Below are positions 8,056 through 16,062 of a DNA stretch of 35,469 nucleotides, piece by piece (position 1 is the stretch's first letter; each line of letters starts with the position of its first letter). Both the position numbers and the translations under genes were made by a program. The notes under the pieces are model-generated. The model had not been told where the DNA came from. It did not search any database and saw only the letters and a program-made list of their open reading frames with translations. Source of the stretch: a virus; the IMG/VR virus record IMGVR_UViG_3300031754_000016, positions 1-35,469 of that record. One strand, given 5' to 3'.

Positions 8056-10463
8056 TAGCTTATTGTGATCGGCCTGCCAGTGGGGCGAGGCACGATCATC
8101 CAATCGAAACTGTCTAGCTCTACCCTGCCGCTGCCAGTGATGATGCAGGCGGCTGACGTGGCCACCCTAAGGGGCCGCATGCCTACGTCCAGTTGGAACT
8201 CTTGTCCGGGGCCGCCTAGGCCTGGATTAGGGTAGGTGCGCATCAGTGCCGTTACAGGGGGCAGCTGAGACACTCTATCTAGCACTGGCAGCACTGTAGG
8301 TAGCGTAAAGTTAGTAGGCACAATGGCATTGTTGGTGCCCCTTACAAGTAGGCGCCGCAACATGAACCTGTCTGTGGGGCTCTTGCCGATGACCTCTGCG
8401 GTACGTACGCTCCACTGCACAGGCAGTGATCCCGAATGAGCGGCCCAGTTTTCGTCACCAGCCTGCCAGCGCTGGATGTTTCCGAAGTTGTCGGCTAGCA
8501 GTGTTACGGGCAGGGAGCCTTCGGGGCGTAACATAATCATGGCGTTGACCAGGTCGCCTACACCGTTGAACCAGCTAATGGTTGTCCAGGCCCGTAGGGT
8601 TAGGTCGAAATTGAAGGCTGTGTTCATGTTACCTATGCCACCGAAGTTGTTGATCGTGGGGTAGGTGGCTACGTAGGTTGCGGGCGCTACGGTCTGGCAG
8701 GCCCAGCAGCGGTAGGCGTAGCCCCAGTCAAGTGGATTGATGTCGGTGTTCAGGGAGTTGCCGTCGAGTGTCTGCTGAGACTGGTCGAAGAATATAAATG
8801 GGCGCAGCTCTTCGCTCAGCAACCTGTCGCGGACACCATCAAACACTGCCCACCCTAGGTGAGTCAACCTGACTATGCCGAAGCCCGGTACAAACTGTAT
8901 GGTGCGGGGAGCGATGCAGCCCATGTCGGTCTGGGCTTGTTGGATCGTGAAGTTGGTGGCCCCGAACACGCCTGTGATCTGGTAGGTGCTGAAGTCTTTG
9001 AACACCACCAGTGAACCTGTAGGGATGATTCCGCTCTCAGCTATCGTAAATACGGCCATGCCAGTGATTTCGCTACCGTCGCCGCGCCCCAAGAAGGCAC
9101 TGTTCACGTTGGTCCAACTGTTTGGGTTGTTACTGTTGGACATGCGTAGGGCTGAGGGGCCATTTATGCCGTCGGGCAGGTCGTAGGGGGCTGTGTTGCC
9201 TACCCACAGGGAGCCTGCATACACGATACCGGCGGCAGCTCCTGACGGGGCGGTACCTGAGCCACCTGTCAGGGGTGTAAGTTTAGTGCCGTCGAACTGC
9301 ATGGGCGGGTAACCATTGCCTAATATTAATATCTGCTTGTCCAGGAGCTGGATCATGTACGAAATTGGCATGATCGTGCCCTGCACGCCCCCGTAGGGAG
9401 TCCAGATTATGTTCACACCTGTGAAAAAGTAGTCGCCGTCGTACTGACCTGGGTAGGGTTGGATGCTGTGGAAGGCTGTAGCAGGCAGGTCGGCTATGGC
9501 CTGACCTGTGCCGTAGGAGTTAGCTGTGCCAGTACCGGTCATGGAGTAAAATGTAGTGGTGGTGGTTGTGTTGGACGTTGGGGGAGCTATGCTGGGGAAC
9601 GGTAGTGTGTAGCCTAAGTCCCACAGGGTTACCAGGCCGCCAGGGTTAGTGTTGGGTACGAAGCCGCTTACGAGTTTCTCGGTGCCCGTGGTGGTGGAGC
9701 GGTACAGTAGGAAGCCTGCTGCTGACAGTGGAGCGTTGGCAATAGTTATTAGCGTCTGGTTGTTGGAACCACCAGGGGTCAGGGATATTTCGTTGGACGG
9801 TAAAGTGGTGCCTGCTGTGATCAATCCAATGCTCATTAGCTCAGGGGTGTCAATGGGCTTGTCTACGGCGACGACTTTGTAGAAGTAGGTTGAGGCTGGG
9901 AGCAGGCTGCCGGGGGATACGCTACCTCCAGTGGACGACGCGTTGGGACCTATTTGAGTTACTGTGAACGTAGTCGTAGAGGGGATGGTAAGGATTATAA
10001 AGTTGCCGTTGAACGTGGTGTCTGCGAAGCCGGTTATGTTTACCAGGGTGCCTACGACGGTTAGGCTGTGGACACCGCCGGTTGTGTAGGTGGTTGTGCC
10101 ATACGAGCCACCTACGCCTGAGGTAGGATTAATGCGGACGGCTGTGACGCCACCTACACCAGCGTAGATTGCTGAGCTGCCGCCGATTACGGGGGCAACA
10201 CCTTGGCGCCCCGTAGTCTGCCCCAGACCTGTTACGTATATGGCTGATGTTGAGGGCTGGTAGGAGCCTATGGAGAAGAACTGATTTGTGATGCCTGAGG
10301 GGCTGAATACGTCTGCTGAGCCGTGACAGGTTACGAGGCTACCACGGTGCGTCAGGAGCATGTTGGATAGTCTGGCTACGCTGCCCTTAGGTTGCAGGGT
10401 GTGGGACGTGCTGGCGTTCATGCCCCTAATGAAGCCAGACTGTGAGATGGGTTGGATGGCCAT
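8055..10463 (-). CDS. Large tail/stabilisation-type structural protein (802 aa)
   Basis: ATG 10463 starts a Gly/Thr/Val-rich, mostly beta protein. Residues about 105-185 and 185-300 look like Ig/Fn3-type modules (for example YFYKVVAVDK). The second half has short strand repeats with FDG and WAVFDGVRDRLLS, and the AYRCWACQ and FDLTLRAWTTISWF segments typical of a propeller-like domain in tail or head-tail stabilisation proteins of podoviruses. It lies directly after the connector-type gene, which supports a tail-tube or stabilisation role. No clear Shine-Dalgarno is visible. The exact counterpart (P22 gp10-like or T7 gp12-like) cannot be decided by eye. Confidence 0.6.
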   Translation of the reverse strand: MAIQPISQSGFIRGMNASTSHTLQPKGSVARLSNMLLTHRGSLVTCHGSADVFSPSGITNQFFSIGSYQPSTSAIYVTGLGQTTGRQGVAPVIGGSSAIYAGVGGVTAVRINPTSGVGGSYGTTTYTTGGVHSLTVVGTLVNITGFADTTFNGNFIILTIPSTTTFTVTQIGPNASSTGGSVSPGSLLPASTYFYKVVAVDKPIDTPELMSIGLITAGTTLPSNEISLTPGGSNNQTLITIANAPLSAAGFLLYRSTTTGTEKLVSGFVPNTNPGGLVTLWDLGYTLPFPSIAPPTSNTTTTTTFYSMTGTGTANSYGTGQAIADLPATAFHSIQPYPGQYDGDYFFTGVNIIWTPYGGVQGTIMPISYMIQLLDKQILILGNGYPPMQFDGTKLTPLTGGSGTAPSGAAAGIVYAGSLWVGNTAPYDLPDGINGPSALRMSNSNNPNSWTNVNSAFLGRGDGSEITGMAVFTIAESGIIPTGSLVVFKDFSTYQITGVFGATNFTIQQAQTDMGCIAPRTIQFVPGFGIVRLTHLGWAVFDGVRDRLLSEELRPFIFFDQSQQTLDGNSLNTDINPLDWGYAYRCWACQTVAPATYVATYPTINNFGGIGNMNTAFNFDLTLRAWTTISWFNGVGDLVNAMIMLRPEGSLPVTLLADNFGNIQRWQAGDENWAAHSGSLPVQWSVRTAEVIGKSPTDRFMLRRLLVRGTNNAIVPTNFTLPTVLPVLDRVSQLPPVTALMRTYPNPGLGGPGQEFQLDVGMRPLRVATSAACIITGSGRVELDSFDWMIVPRPTGRPITIS

Positions 10464-10486
10464 TTATGCACGTAACATATTGATTC

Positions 10487-11740
10487 TTAAGGAATTACGA
10501 AGCGTCCAAATTGGCTTCCACCAAAAACAGTAAACTCCCCACCATGTTGGCTGATCTGCACTGGGCCAGCTAGCTGGCGATTAGTGCGTGCCCACATTTG
10601 TACTTGGGCCTGGTATGCCTGCATGGCTTGCTGGCTGCCTTGGGCGTCGCCCTCTGCGGCCCTGGCACGGGCGAGCATGTACCAGCTGAGCATGCTGTCC
10701 CACCCTGACGGTATGGGCAGTAAGCTAGTACTAGTACCTGGGGTATACTGTGTGGTCACAATTAGGCTACCGTGGAATGTTAAATTAAGCTCGGTAACCA
10801 CGGTGCCGCTGGGCCACCCTTGAGCAAGGGTCCCGCTAAGGCTGCGTACCAAGCCGCCTATGGAGGTGCCAGCTAAGTTTGAATAGCTGACGATCTCGTT
10901 GCCGATCTGAGCTAGGCCGAATGGGAGTAGCCACCCGGCTGTGCTGGCTACGGGGGCTATGATGTCGGTTGCGGCCATGCCTGCGGTTAGGGTTGTGGAG
11001 CCGCCGGTGCGGGCGGGCTGGGGCCAGTTTTCAATTATGATCCGGTTGTCCATTACAGCCAAGGTAGCGGCGTCCAGTACGCTAGACTGAACAGTGTTAC
11101 GCTTGAAGAAGCCCTGGCGGTTGCCTAGGGTCATGGGCCATCCGTCGTACCAGATGTCGGTGATCTTGTTCCACTCGCCCTGGACGACGTAATTAGGTTG
11201 GCCGAGCACGCTTTGGACGCCACTGTAGTTTGGCAGGCCGCCTACGGTCTGGCTGATTTCACGTAGGCCCAATGTGAGCCATCTGAACAGTGTGCCTGCT
11301 GCAAACGTTTGGCCATCTTGGTCGGGCACGTAGGCTGTTGAGCGTACAGGGGGAACACCGGGGGTGCCCAAGGCCGATATGATCACATAGCCAGGTAGGC
11401 CAAGGGTGGTGGCGTAGAGGGCTGATGTCCAGTAGCTCTCGCTGCCGGAGGCACCGTTTGGGCCAGTGATGTAGATGCGCATGCCGGTGGCGCCCGGCAG
11501 GGGAGTGGTCACAGCCTGGATACCCTGGTTAGTGCTTACCACGAGGCCGGTGACTTCAGCCGACTGGATTGTTTCACCGGCTGCTGTGGTCTGGGTGACT
11601 ACGGTGGCGTAGGTACCTGAGGGCATTGTTGACCCTGACACTGGGACTACTGTGGAGGTGTTTGTGGGAACCTGCGTCAGCAATGGAGCTGGATCGGGGA
11701 TCAGCTCCCTCACGGTTATGATGATGTCCCCCACTAACAT
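10487..11740 (-). CDS. Head-tail connector/adaptor-like protein (417 aa)
   Basis: ATG 11740 follows AGGGGGATTAC, unlike most late-arm sites but like the right-arm leaders. The N terminus (MLVGDIIITVRELIPD) and a helical C-terminal segment (WDSMLSWYMLARARAAEG, then Gln-rich helix) resemble phage adaptor proteins that sit between portal and tail. The middle contains Thr/Gly/Val-rich beta stretches (about 25-125 and 245-330) that look like inserted Ig-like modules. Position after capsid genes and before the large tail protein agrees. The family call is by pattern. Confidence 0.5.
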   Translation of the reverse strand: MLVGDIIITVRELIPDPAPLLTQVPTNTSTVVPVSGSTMPSGTYATVVTQTTAAGETIQSAEVTGLVVSTNQGIQAVTTPLPGATGMRIYITGPNGASGSESYWTSALYATTLGLPGYVIISALGTPGVPPVRSTAYVPDQDGQTFAAGTLFRWLTLGLREISQTVGGLPNYSGVQSVLGQPNYVVQGEWNKITDIWYDGWPMTLGNRQGFFKRNTVQSSVLDAATLAVMDNRIIIENWPQPARTGGSTTLTAGMAATDIIAPVASTAGWLLPFGLAQIGNEIVSYSNLAGTSIGGLVRSLSGTLAQGWPSGTVVTELNLTFHGSLIVTTQYTPGTSTSLLPIPSGWDSMLSWYMLARARAAEGDAQGSQQAMQAYQAQVQMWARTNRQLAGPVQISQHGGEFTVFGGSQFGRFVIP

Positions 11741-11761
11741 GTAATCCCCCTAAAACTAAGT

Positions 11762-11818
11762 GGGGAGCAGGAGCCGTACCACACTCACCGGCTGCCAGCT
11801 CCCCGTTTGGTGCTCCCC
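11762..11818 (-). promoter_or_regulatory. Alternative leader hairpins before the connector gene
   Basis: In the minus-strand RNA, two copies of GGGGAGC (11818-11812 and 11804-11798) can each pair with one GCTCCCC (11768-11762). This gives two mutually exclusive 7-bp stems just ahead of the GGGGGATTAC ribosome site. There is no long U-run, so an ordinary terminator is less likely than an RNA processing or translation control element. The pairing is seen directly; function is inferred. Confidence 0.45.
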
Positions 11819-11828
11819 TTGTAAGGAA

Positions 11829-12257
11829 CTAAGTTGTGTACACGACCTCGAAGTCGCCCACGGCTACTGGTAAGGTGCCCCCCAGCGTGGTGATAAAGTT
11901 AATGGTCACTAAGCCAGTGGTCACGGTGCCCATCAGTTCTACGCAGAATGGGTGGCACCAGTCTACGTATACTGTGGATGCAGTCAGGCCGACCGCCACC
12001 GCTGGTGAGAACTCTGCAAACGTGACCGTGTTGGTGCCGTCTCCACCAGTGACTGTGAGAGATACGAACGTAGGCGTGGTGCCAGTGTAGGGACCGTAGA
12101 TGCGTGCCCGCACATAGCCTTTGGTCGCGGTGCCAGACGTGAGTGTGATCGTAGTCGTCTGGGCCGCAGTACCTGATAGGGCGTTGGCCAGCGACTGGGC
12201 CAGGAACCCGCTGCCTAGGCCGGGAGAGATTTTAGTGACGCTATTGTTAATGGCCAT
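11829..12257 (-). CDS. Capsid decoration-like beta protein (142 aa)
   Basis: ATG 12257 follows AAGGAGCATACAG. The protein is almost all Thr/Val/Gly beta strands with few charges (ITLTSGTATKGYVRARI, then LTVTGGDGTNTVTFAE). It lies immediately downstream of the major capsid gene, a usual place for decoration or head-stabilising proteins. It has no recognised motif. The gene is followed by the alternative hairpins at 11762-11818, which may separate its expression from the connector gene. Confidence 0.45.
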   Translation of the reverse strand: MAINNSVTKISPGLGSGFLAQSLANALSGTAAQTTTITLTSGTATKGYVRARIYGPYTGTTPTFVSLTVTGGDGTNTVTFAEFSPAVAVGLTASTVYVDWCHPFCVELMGTVTTGLVTINFITTLGGTLPVAVGDFEVVYTT

Positions 12258-12284
12258 CTGTATGCTCCTTGTACCGTAAGTTCT

Positions 12285-13265
12285 TTAGGCTAAACCGGTT
12301 ATGGCGCGATTCATCCTTGGTGAGTTGCATCCGATTTGCCAAGTTAAAAATATTTGCGAAACCACAACCCTTTGGTTGGAAGGACGAATCCATGGATCAA
12401 CCTTAAAGTAGTCGTTAGCGTTGAAGATTGGCCAGATATATTTGCTGTTCAGGATGAACGCAGTCTGCGCGGGGCAGAACGGATCGGCGATCACGACGGC
12501 ATTGTTGTAAATAAAGTGGTAGCGGAAGCCTGCTTGGAGGGCTTCTTTGTCCTGGACCATCTGGCTGAAGCGCACTAGGGGTGTGAACTGATTCTTGAAG
12601 CCTGCGTAACGCGTGTTGTCCATGGCGATGATGTCTGGTTCGTCGTAGCCTAGTACGACGCCCTGGTAAGCGGTCTCGGCGTTGGCGGGCGTTAGAGGTG
12701 TGCCACCACCGGGGAAGTTGGCCGTCGGGTTCCAGAATGTGCTGGTTGACCTGTTGATGCCTGCGATAGTGTTGTTGGTGGTCTGTACCCAGGCGACGAT
12801 GTTGTCTACGTCTATCGCGCTGTTAAAGGGAGACACGCCCCACAGGGCGTTAGAGAGCATGTCTAGCATGGAGCCAGCGGCTACCTGGAGCATGCTCTTC
12901 ACGAGGTCCATACCAATCGGGCCGCCGCGCCCCAGGATGATATCGGTTACTGGGAGTGATAGGTTCTGGTAATATGGACGCCACACTTGATTAGCGGGCT
13001 GAATGGGGTCGATGATGGTGGTCTGCAAGAGCTGGTCGCCCCAGTACGGCCCTCTGGTCGAGAGCACAGTGGTGATCAGGGGGTACACAACTTCAGCACC
13101 CCAGTCGAACTTGCGGCCTCGGCGGAAGAGTGCCCACAGCAATGGGCTGGGTCTGAAGACGACATCTCCAAACTTACCGTCAATGTACTTTGTGGAGATG
13201 GCGTCAAGTGTGTTCTGCAGTTGCGCCGTCGGTTGTTGGACTCCAGTACCTACAACACCAGCCAT
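12285..13265 (-). CDS. Major capsid protein (326 aa)
   Basis: ATG 13265 follows GGAGGCATATC, a strong site. Length and composition suit a HK97-fold capsid subunit: an N-terminal helical arm (QLQNTLDAISTKYID), a central helix with AAGSMLDMLSNALWG, a Gly/Pro loop, and a C-terminal beta domain (FRYHFIYNNAVVIADPF, VVVSQIFLTWQIGC). It sits directly downstream of a scaffold-like gene and upstream of a decoration-like gene, the canonical order. It contains a LGYDEPDIIAMD segment of the kind seen in phage capsid families. Assignment rests on context plus fold-like pattern. Confidence 0.7.
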   Translation of the reverse strand: MAGVVGTGVQQPTAQLQNTLDAISTKYIDGKFGDVVFRPSPLLWALFRRGRKFDWGAEVVYPLITTVLSTRGPYWGDQLLQTTIIDPIQPANQVWRPYYQNLSLPVTDIILGRGGPIGMDLVKSMLQVAAGSMLDMLSNALWGVSPFNSAIDVDNIVAWVQTTNNTIAGINRSTSTFWNPTANFPGGGTPLTPANAETAYQGVVLGYDEPDIIAMDNTRYAGFKNQFTPLVRFSQMVQDKEALQAGFRYHFIYNNAVVIADPFCPAQTAFILNSKYIWPIFNANDYFKVDPWIRPSNQRVVVSQIFLTWQIGCNSPRMNRAITGLA

Positions 13266-13284
13266 GATATGCCTCCGTTAAACT

Positions 13285-14064
13285 CTATTGGACCGAACCA
13301 CCGGTCATCAACTTTTGAATGTCTTGGTCGCCGAACGCATCGTCCAGCAGGTCGTTGACCTCGCTATACACCTTGTCGCCCTTCGGCCTGGTCGGTATGA
13401 CCTGGCTGGTTCCGGGACGAGGAACCTGGGTGGCAGCGGCAACCTTCTTGCCCTCTTCGATGCCACGGTTGTATTCGGCTAGCTTGAGTGCGGCCAACCT
13501 GTCTTCCTTAGTGGACTCTTCGTAGGCTTTGATCGGGTCAGGCAGGCCCCACTGATCGTTAATTTTGTTGTCCTGGGCGACCTTTAAGTAATCCTTCCAG
13601 GACTTGTCGGCGGGCTTGTTGGGCAGGCCGTTCCAGCGCTGCTCGTAGTCGCGTGTCACGACATAGTTGAAGCCCTGTGCTAGAGCCGCTTTGTGATCCT
13701 CCAGCGCTTTGTCGTACTTGGCCTGCTGGTCGGCAAGCTGCTTAGAGATTTTCTGCATGGCCTTGCCCACTTTGGCGAGCCAGGGGTCTTCGGCCCAGGC
13801 CATGTCGTCGTCATCGTGCTTGGGCTCGGCGGTCCTGGGAGGGGGCGCGTCCTTCATCTGGTTCCATAGCTTCAGGGCGTCCTCGGCTAGCTTGTTGACC
13901 TTTTCGCGTTCTACGTCTACGGCCTTGGCACGCTTAGCAATGTCGTCGGTCTGTGCTGAGCGCCACTTGCGCACGTCGCCAAGTTTAATTTTGGTGTCGC
14001 CCATGGCCAGTTCGAGGTCGTCGGCCAGTTTGCTGTCAGCAATCAGTTCATCGAGAGTGGGCAT
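13285..14064 (-). CDS. Scaffold-like head assembly protein (259 aa)
   Basis: ATG 14064 follows ATAGGAGCATAG. The product is highly charged and helical, with heptad-like runs at about 40-70 and 95-135 (AMQKISKQLADQQAKYDKAL). A basic to acidic C terminus ends in DDLLDDAFGDQDIQKLM. Charged coiled-coil proteins immediately upstream of the capsid gene are usually scaffolds that leave the procapsid. The short C-terminal helix is where scaffolds often contact the shell. No protease motif is visible, so self-cleavage is not supported. Confidence 0.55.
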   Translation of the reverse strand: MPTLDELIADSKLADDLELAMGDTKIKLGDVRKWRSAQTDDIAKRAKAVDVEREKVNKLAEDALKLWNQMKDAPPPRTAEPKHDDDDMAWAEDPWLAKVGKAMQKISKQLADQQAKYDKALEDHKAALAQGFNYVVTRDYEQRWNGLPNKPADKSWKDYLKVAQDNKINDQWGLPDPIKAYEESTKEDRLAALKLAEYNRGIEEGKKVAAATQVPRPGTSQVIPTRPKGDKVYSEVNDLLDDAFGDQDIQKLMTGGSVQ

Positions 14065-14072
14065 CTATGCTC

Positions 14073-14516
14073 CTATGCTACCGATGGCGGTGTGCTGGGG
14101 CCGCCTCCCGCTTGAGTTGCCGCTGGTGCGCCCGTGGCGGCGCTGAATCCTAGGGGTGGTCGGACAGCGCCCTCGGTTGACTGGGCTGACTGCAGCTCTT
14201 TGAGTGCCTTGTCCAGGGCCTTTACAGTTTGGCTTAGGTGCCCAGACACGTTAGGCAGGCGCATGCCGCTTTGGACGAATGCAGCCATCAGGGCGGCTTT
14301 CACACTTTGTAGGGTGCGCATCAGGAAGGCTGGGTCGGCGCCGTGGAGTTCGCTTGACATCTGGCTGACCTGACTGCCTGCGTCAGAGGAGCCTTCACCT
14401 GGGACACCTCCACCGCCTGGACCACCGGGGCCACCCGCACCACCACCCGCTCCTGCCGATAATGAAGTGAGGGCTGGGCCGAGCAGGGAGGCCAACGGAT
14501 TTGACGGACTCGCCAC
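14073..14516 (-). CDS. Hypothetical head-module protein (147 aa)
   Basis: The start is GTG 14516, overlapping the stop of the 80-aa gene (TAGTG). Residues 20-45 are a Gly/Pro low-complexity stretch. Residues about 55-115 are a predicted helical core (AFLMRTLQSVKAALMAAF, TVKALDKALKEL), and the C terminus is Ala/Gly/Pro-rich. No family is recognised. It lies just before the scaffold-like gene and may be a head-assembly accessory. Confidence 0.5.
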   Translation of the reverse strand: MASPSNPLASLLGPALTSLSAGAGGGAGGPGGPGGGGVPGEGSSDAGSQVSQMSSELHGADPAFLMRTLQSVKAALMAAFVQSGMRLPNVSGHLSQTVKALDKALKELQSAQSTEGAVRPPLGFSAATGAPAATQAGGGPSTPPSVA

Positions 14517-14758
14517 TATCGTTTCTTACCCTTTTTGCCCATCTCTAGGTGCGCTACAAAGTTGTTCGGGTCAGGCGGTTCGCCGCCGGTGTCCCAGGGG
14601 TCGATCAGATCGAGCACGTCGGGGCCGGGTTCAGCTGCGGCCTTCATGACGTTTAGAGGCGTGTTGAAGTCGGGGAAGTCTACGTTCTCGCGCACGCCTT
14701 CTCTGTCGTCGCTCGCTGGATCGTAACGCTTGGCTGCGGGACCGGATTTCTGTGCCAT
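14516..14758 (-). CDS. Hypothetical head-module protein (80 aa)
   Basis: ATG 14758 follows GGAGAAATAGCC. The sequence is acidic and Pro/Asp-rich in the middle (DLIDPWDTGGEPPDPNNF) with a basic C terminus (MGKKGKKR). Not recognised. It is packed between two other small head-module genes, its stop overlapping the next GTG start. Confidence 0.5.
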   Translation of the reverse strand: MAQKSGPAAKRYDPASDDREGVRENVDFPDFNTPLNVMKAAAEPGPDVLDLIDPWDTGGEPPDPNNFVAHLEMGKKGKKR

Positions 14759-14760
14759 GG

Positions 14761-14958
14761 CTATTTCTCCTTACCCTTGCTGGATTTAGCTGAGTCGCCT
14801 GCTGGAGCGTAATTCATGGGATCGGCGGGCATCACAGTGTTAATGTCGTCGTCTACCATCGGCGTGTCGGTTTCGTAGGGGTAGCTGTCGTGGTCGTTTA
14901 CGGGTGACCACAGTGTTGGAGTGCGTTTAATGCCTCGGTTATCGTATCGCGTTGTCAC
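14761..14958 (-). CDS. Hypothetical small protein (65 aa)
   Basis: The start is GTG 14958, preceded by AAGGAG. The product is Asp/Pro/Tyr-rich with a Ser/Lys tail and no recognised motif. It ends two bases before the 80-aa gene. Polar composition and size suggest a disordered accessory protein. Confidence 0.45.
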   Translation of the reverse strand: MTTRYDNRGIKRTPTLWSPVNDHDSYPYETDTPMVDDDINTVMPADPMNYAPAGDSAKSSKGKEK

Positions 14959-15020
14959 GCTGGCTCCTTGAGACTACGGGGAGAGCCGCAGCCCTCCCCC
15001 CTGAGTTTGCTTAGGTGCTG

Positions 15021-15077
15021 CTATTTCCGCTTTCCCTTACGACCACGGTGTCTCCGATCAACGAAGGTCACGCGCAT
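15021..15077 (-). CDS. Arg/Lys micro-protein (18 aa)
   Basis: ATG 15077 has an excellent ribosome site, AAAAGGAGACCAAA. It encodes MRVTFVDRRHRGRKGKRK, half of it basic. An in-frame ATG at 15125 would give 34 residues but lacks a ribosome site. It is one of a set of tiny basic frames between portal and scaffold genes. The reality of so short a gene rests on the strong site and the neighbouring peptides of the same kind. Confidence 0.45.
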   Translation of the reverse strand: MRVTFVDRRHRGRKGKRK

Positions 15078-15080
15078 TTT

Positions 15081-15120
15081 GGTCTCCTTTTCTCCATGCT
15101 CACCCCTGGAAGGGGAGACC
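15081..15120 (-). promoter_or_regulatory. Hairpin covering the ribosome site of the 18-aa frame
   Basis: GGTCTCC and GGAGACC (15081-15087 and 15114-15120 on the plus strand) form a 7-bp inverted repeat. The GGAGACC copy on the minus RNA is the ribosome site of the 18-aa frame. Inside it CCCCT/AGGGG (15103-15107/15111-15115) forms a second tight stem. The structure could hide the ribosome site. Seen by inspection only. Confidence 0.4.
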
Positions 15121-15148
15121 CGCATGGGGGGTACTACGAGTAAAATTG

Positions 15149-15238
15149 TTAGCGGCGTCTGCCACCCTTGCGGCCACCTTTACGGCCACCCTTGCCACCG
15201 CCCTTGAAGATTGATCCGCCTGTCAGTACGTTTGACAT
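15149..15238 (-). CDS. Gly/Lys/Arg-repeat micro-protein (29 aa)
   Basis: ATG 15238 follows GGAGTGTGAC. The product begins MSNVLTGGSIFK and then consists of GGGK, GGRK, GGRK, GGRRR repeats ending in TAA. It resembles an RGG/GGK nucleic-acid-binding tail without any other domain. It lies two bases after the 79-aa gene. A DNA-binding or packaging-assist role is speculation from charge. Confidence 0.5.
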   Translation of the reverse strand: MSNVLTGGSIFKGGGKGGRKGGRKGGRRR

Positions 15239-15239
15239 G

Positions 15240-15479
15240 TCACACTCCAAATACTACGAGGGATGCAGCTGCGTCCGATGCACTACACGCAAAAGTCAAT
15301 GTGCCCCCGGAGATCGTGGCTCCCAGCGTAGCTTGAGCCGATGAGTCCAGGGAGAAAGAGTCGATCATGCCGAAACCGGTTGCGAGGGTGTTCGTGTTGG
15401 CCACGCTAATGTTGGCACAGTACATGCGCCGGTTACCGCTGTAGCAGTACACATAACTGTTAACAGTTGCAGCTGCCAT
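15240..15479 (-). CDS. Small beta-rich virion-type protein (79 aa)
   Basis: ATG 15479 follows AGGAGGAGGGCAC, one of the strongest ribosome sites in the window, suggesting high expression. The product is Ala/Ser/Thr-rich with alternating hydrophobics (VNSYVYCYSGNRRMYCANI, LGATISGGTLTFACS) and very few charges. Composition and the GNRRM strand resemble small phage head or decoration proteins of unknown structure. A structural role is inferred from position and expression signal. Confidence 0.5.
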   Translation of the reverse strand: MAAATVNSYVYCYSGNRRMYCANISVANTNTLATGFGMIDSFSLDSSAQATLGATISGGTLTFACSASDAAASLVVFGV

Positions 15480-15493
15480 GTGCCCTCCTCCTG

Positions 15494-15571
15494 CTAACGA
15501 CTGCGACGCACGTAATTACGCATGCTAGGACGCCTAAGAGTGTGGCGGCGATTTCTGCGCCCGCGTGCCAC
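15494..15571 (-). CDS. Arg-rich micro-protein (25 aa)
   Basis: A GTG at 15571 directly follows the stop of the 103-aa gene (TAAGTG) and opens a 25-codon frame: ARGRRNRRHTLRRP then SMRNYVRRSR, with eleven Arg. No separate ribosome site is seen, so it would rely on translational coupling. It sits in the same cluster as the 29-aa and 18-aa basic frames. Evidence is the composition and the abutting start. Confidence 0.35.
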   Translation of the reverse strand: MARGRRNRRHTLRRPSMRNYVRRSR

Positions 15572-15883
15572 TTAATTGATCCGCCATTCTGGGTGAGCAA
15601 GCCATGATTGCCAAGCGCTGATAGCGGAACGCTCCACATATTCCCAGAATGATTCGCTGCCGAACTTATAGCGTGCGTCTTCTTGGATACTTTTGTGGAT
15701 CAACAGTGGAACGTGGGTGCCATCGACAACGTATTCGGCGTCCCAATATTCTCCACGGTCGTGCCAGCTTATACGTGAAATGTCGTGGCCGTTTAACATT
15801 ACGCTGTAAGGGTGGGGGGTGCCTGAGGGGATTACAAGGAGGGCTGGGCCGTATGCTCCGTACTGGGCATGCCGATTAACCAT
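15572..15883 (-). CDS. Hypothetical protein (103 aa)
   Basis: ATG 15883 lies inside the end of the HTH gene (52-base overlap). The protein has a mixed alpha/beta pattern with HDISRISWHDRGEYWDAEYV, THVPLLIHKSI and a Trp-rich C-terminal helix (FWEYVERSAISAWQSWL). Not recognised. The overlap suggests coupled translation with the HTH protein. Confidence 0.5.
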   Translation of the reverse strand: MVNRHAQYGAYGPALLVIPSGTPHPYSVMLNGHDISRISWHDRGEYWDAEYVVDGTHVPLLIHKSIQEDARYKFGSESFWEYVERSAISAWQSWLAHPEWRIN

Positions 15884-16062
15884 TGCTTACCACGGCTCTT
15901 AGGGCCACGGTAGATAGCGCAGCCTGCGTCTACCAGGGTGCCGTCTACACACCACTTGCGGACGGTGCGTGGAGCTATGCCGTAGAACTCAGCGGCCTCA
16001 ATTGTGTCGTACCAGTTGTATTGAGGGTGAGTGCGTTTGAAGTGTTCACGGGTGGTTGGCAT
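15832..16062 (-). CDS. Excisionase-like helix-turn-helix protein (76 aa)
   Basis: ATG 16062 overlaps the portal stop (TAATG). Residues about 18-45 (DTIEAAEFYGIAPRTVRKWC then VDGTLV) match the winged/MerR-like HTH_17 pattern: a YxTIxEAAexxGi-type helix, TVRKW recognition helix, then a strand with R/K-W-L-I. This family binds DNA in excisionases and small regulators. It is odd to find it between portal and head genes; it could regulate the late operon or assist packaging. Confidence 0.6.
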   Translation of the reverse strand: MPTTREHFKRTHPQYNWYDTIEAAEFYGIAPRTVRKWCVDGTLVDAGCAIYRGPKSRGKQWLIGMPSTEHTAQPSL

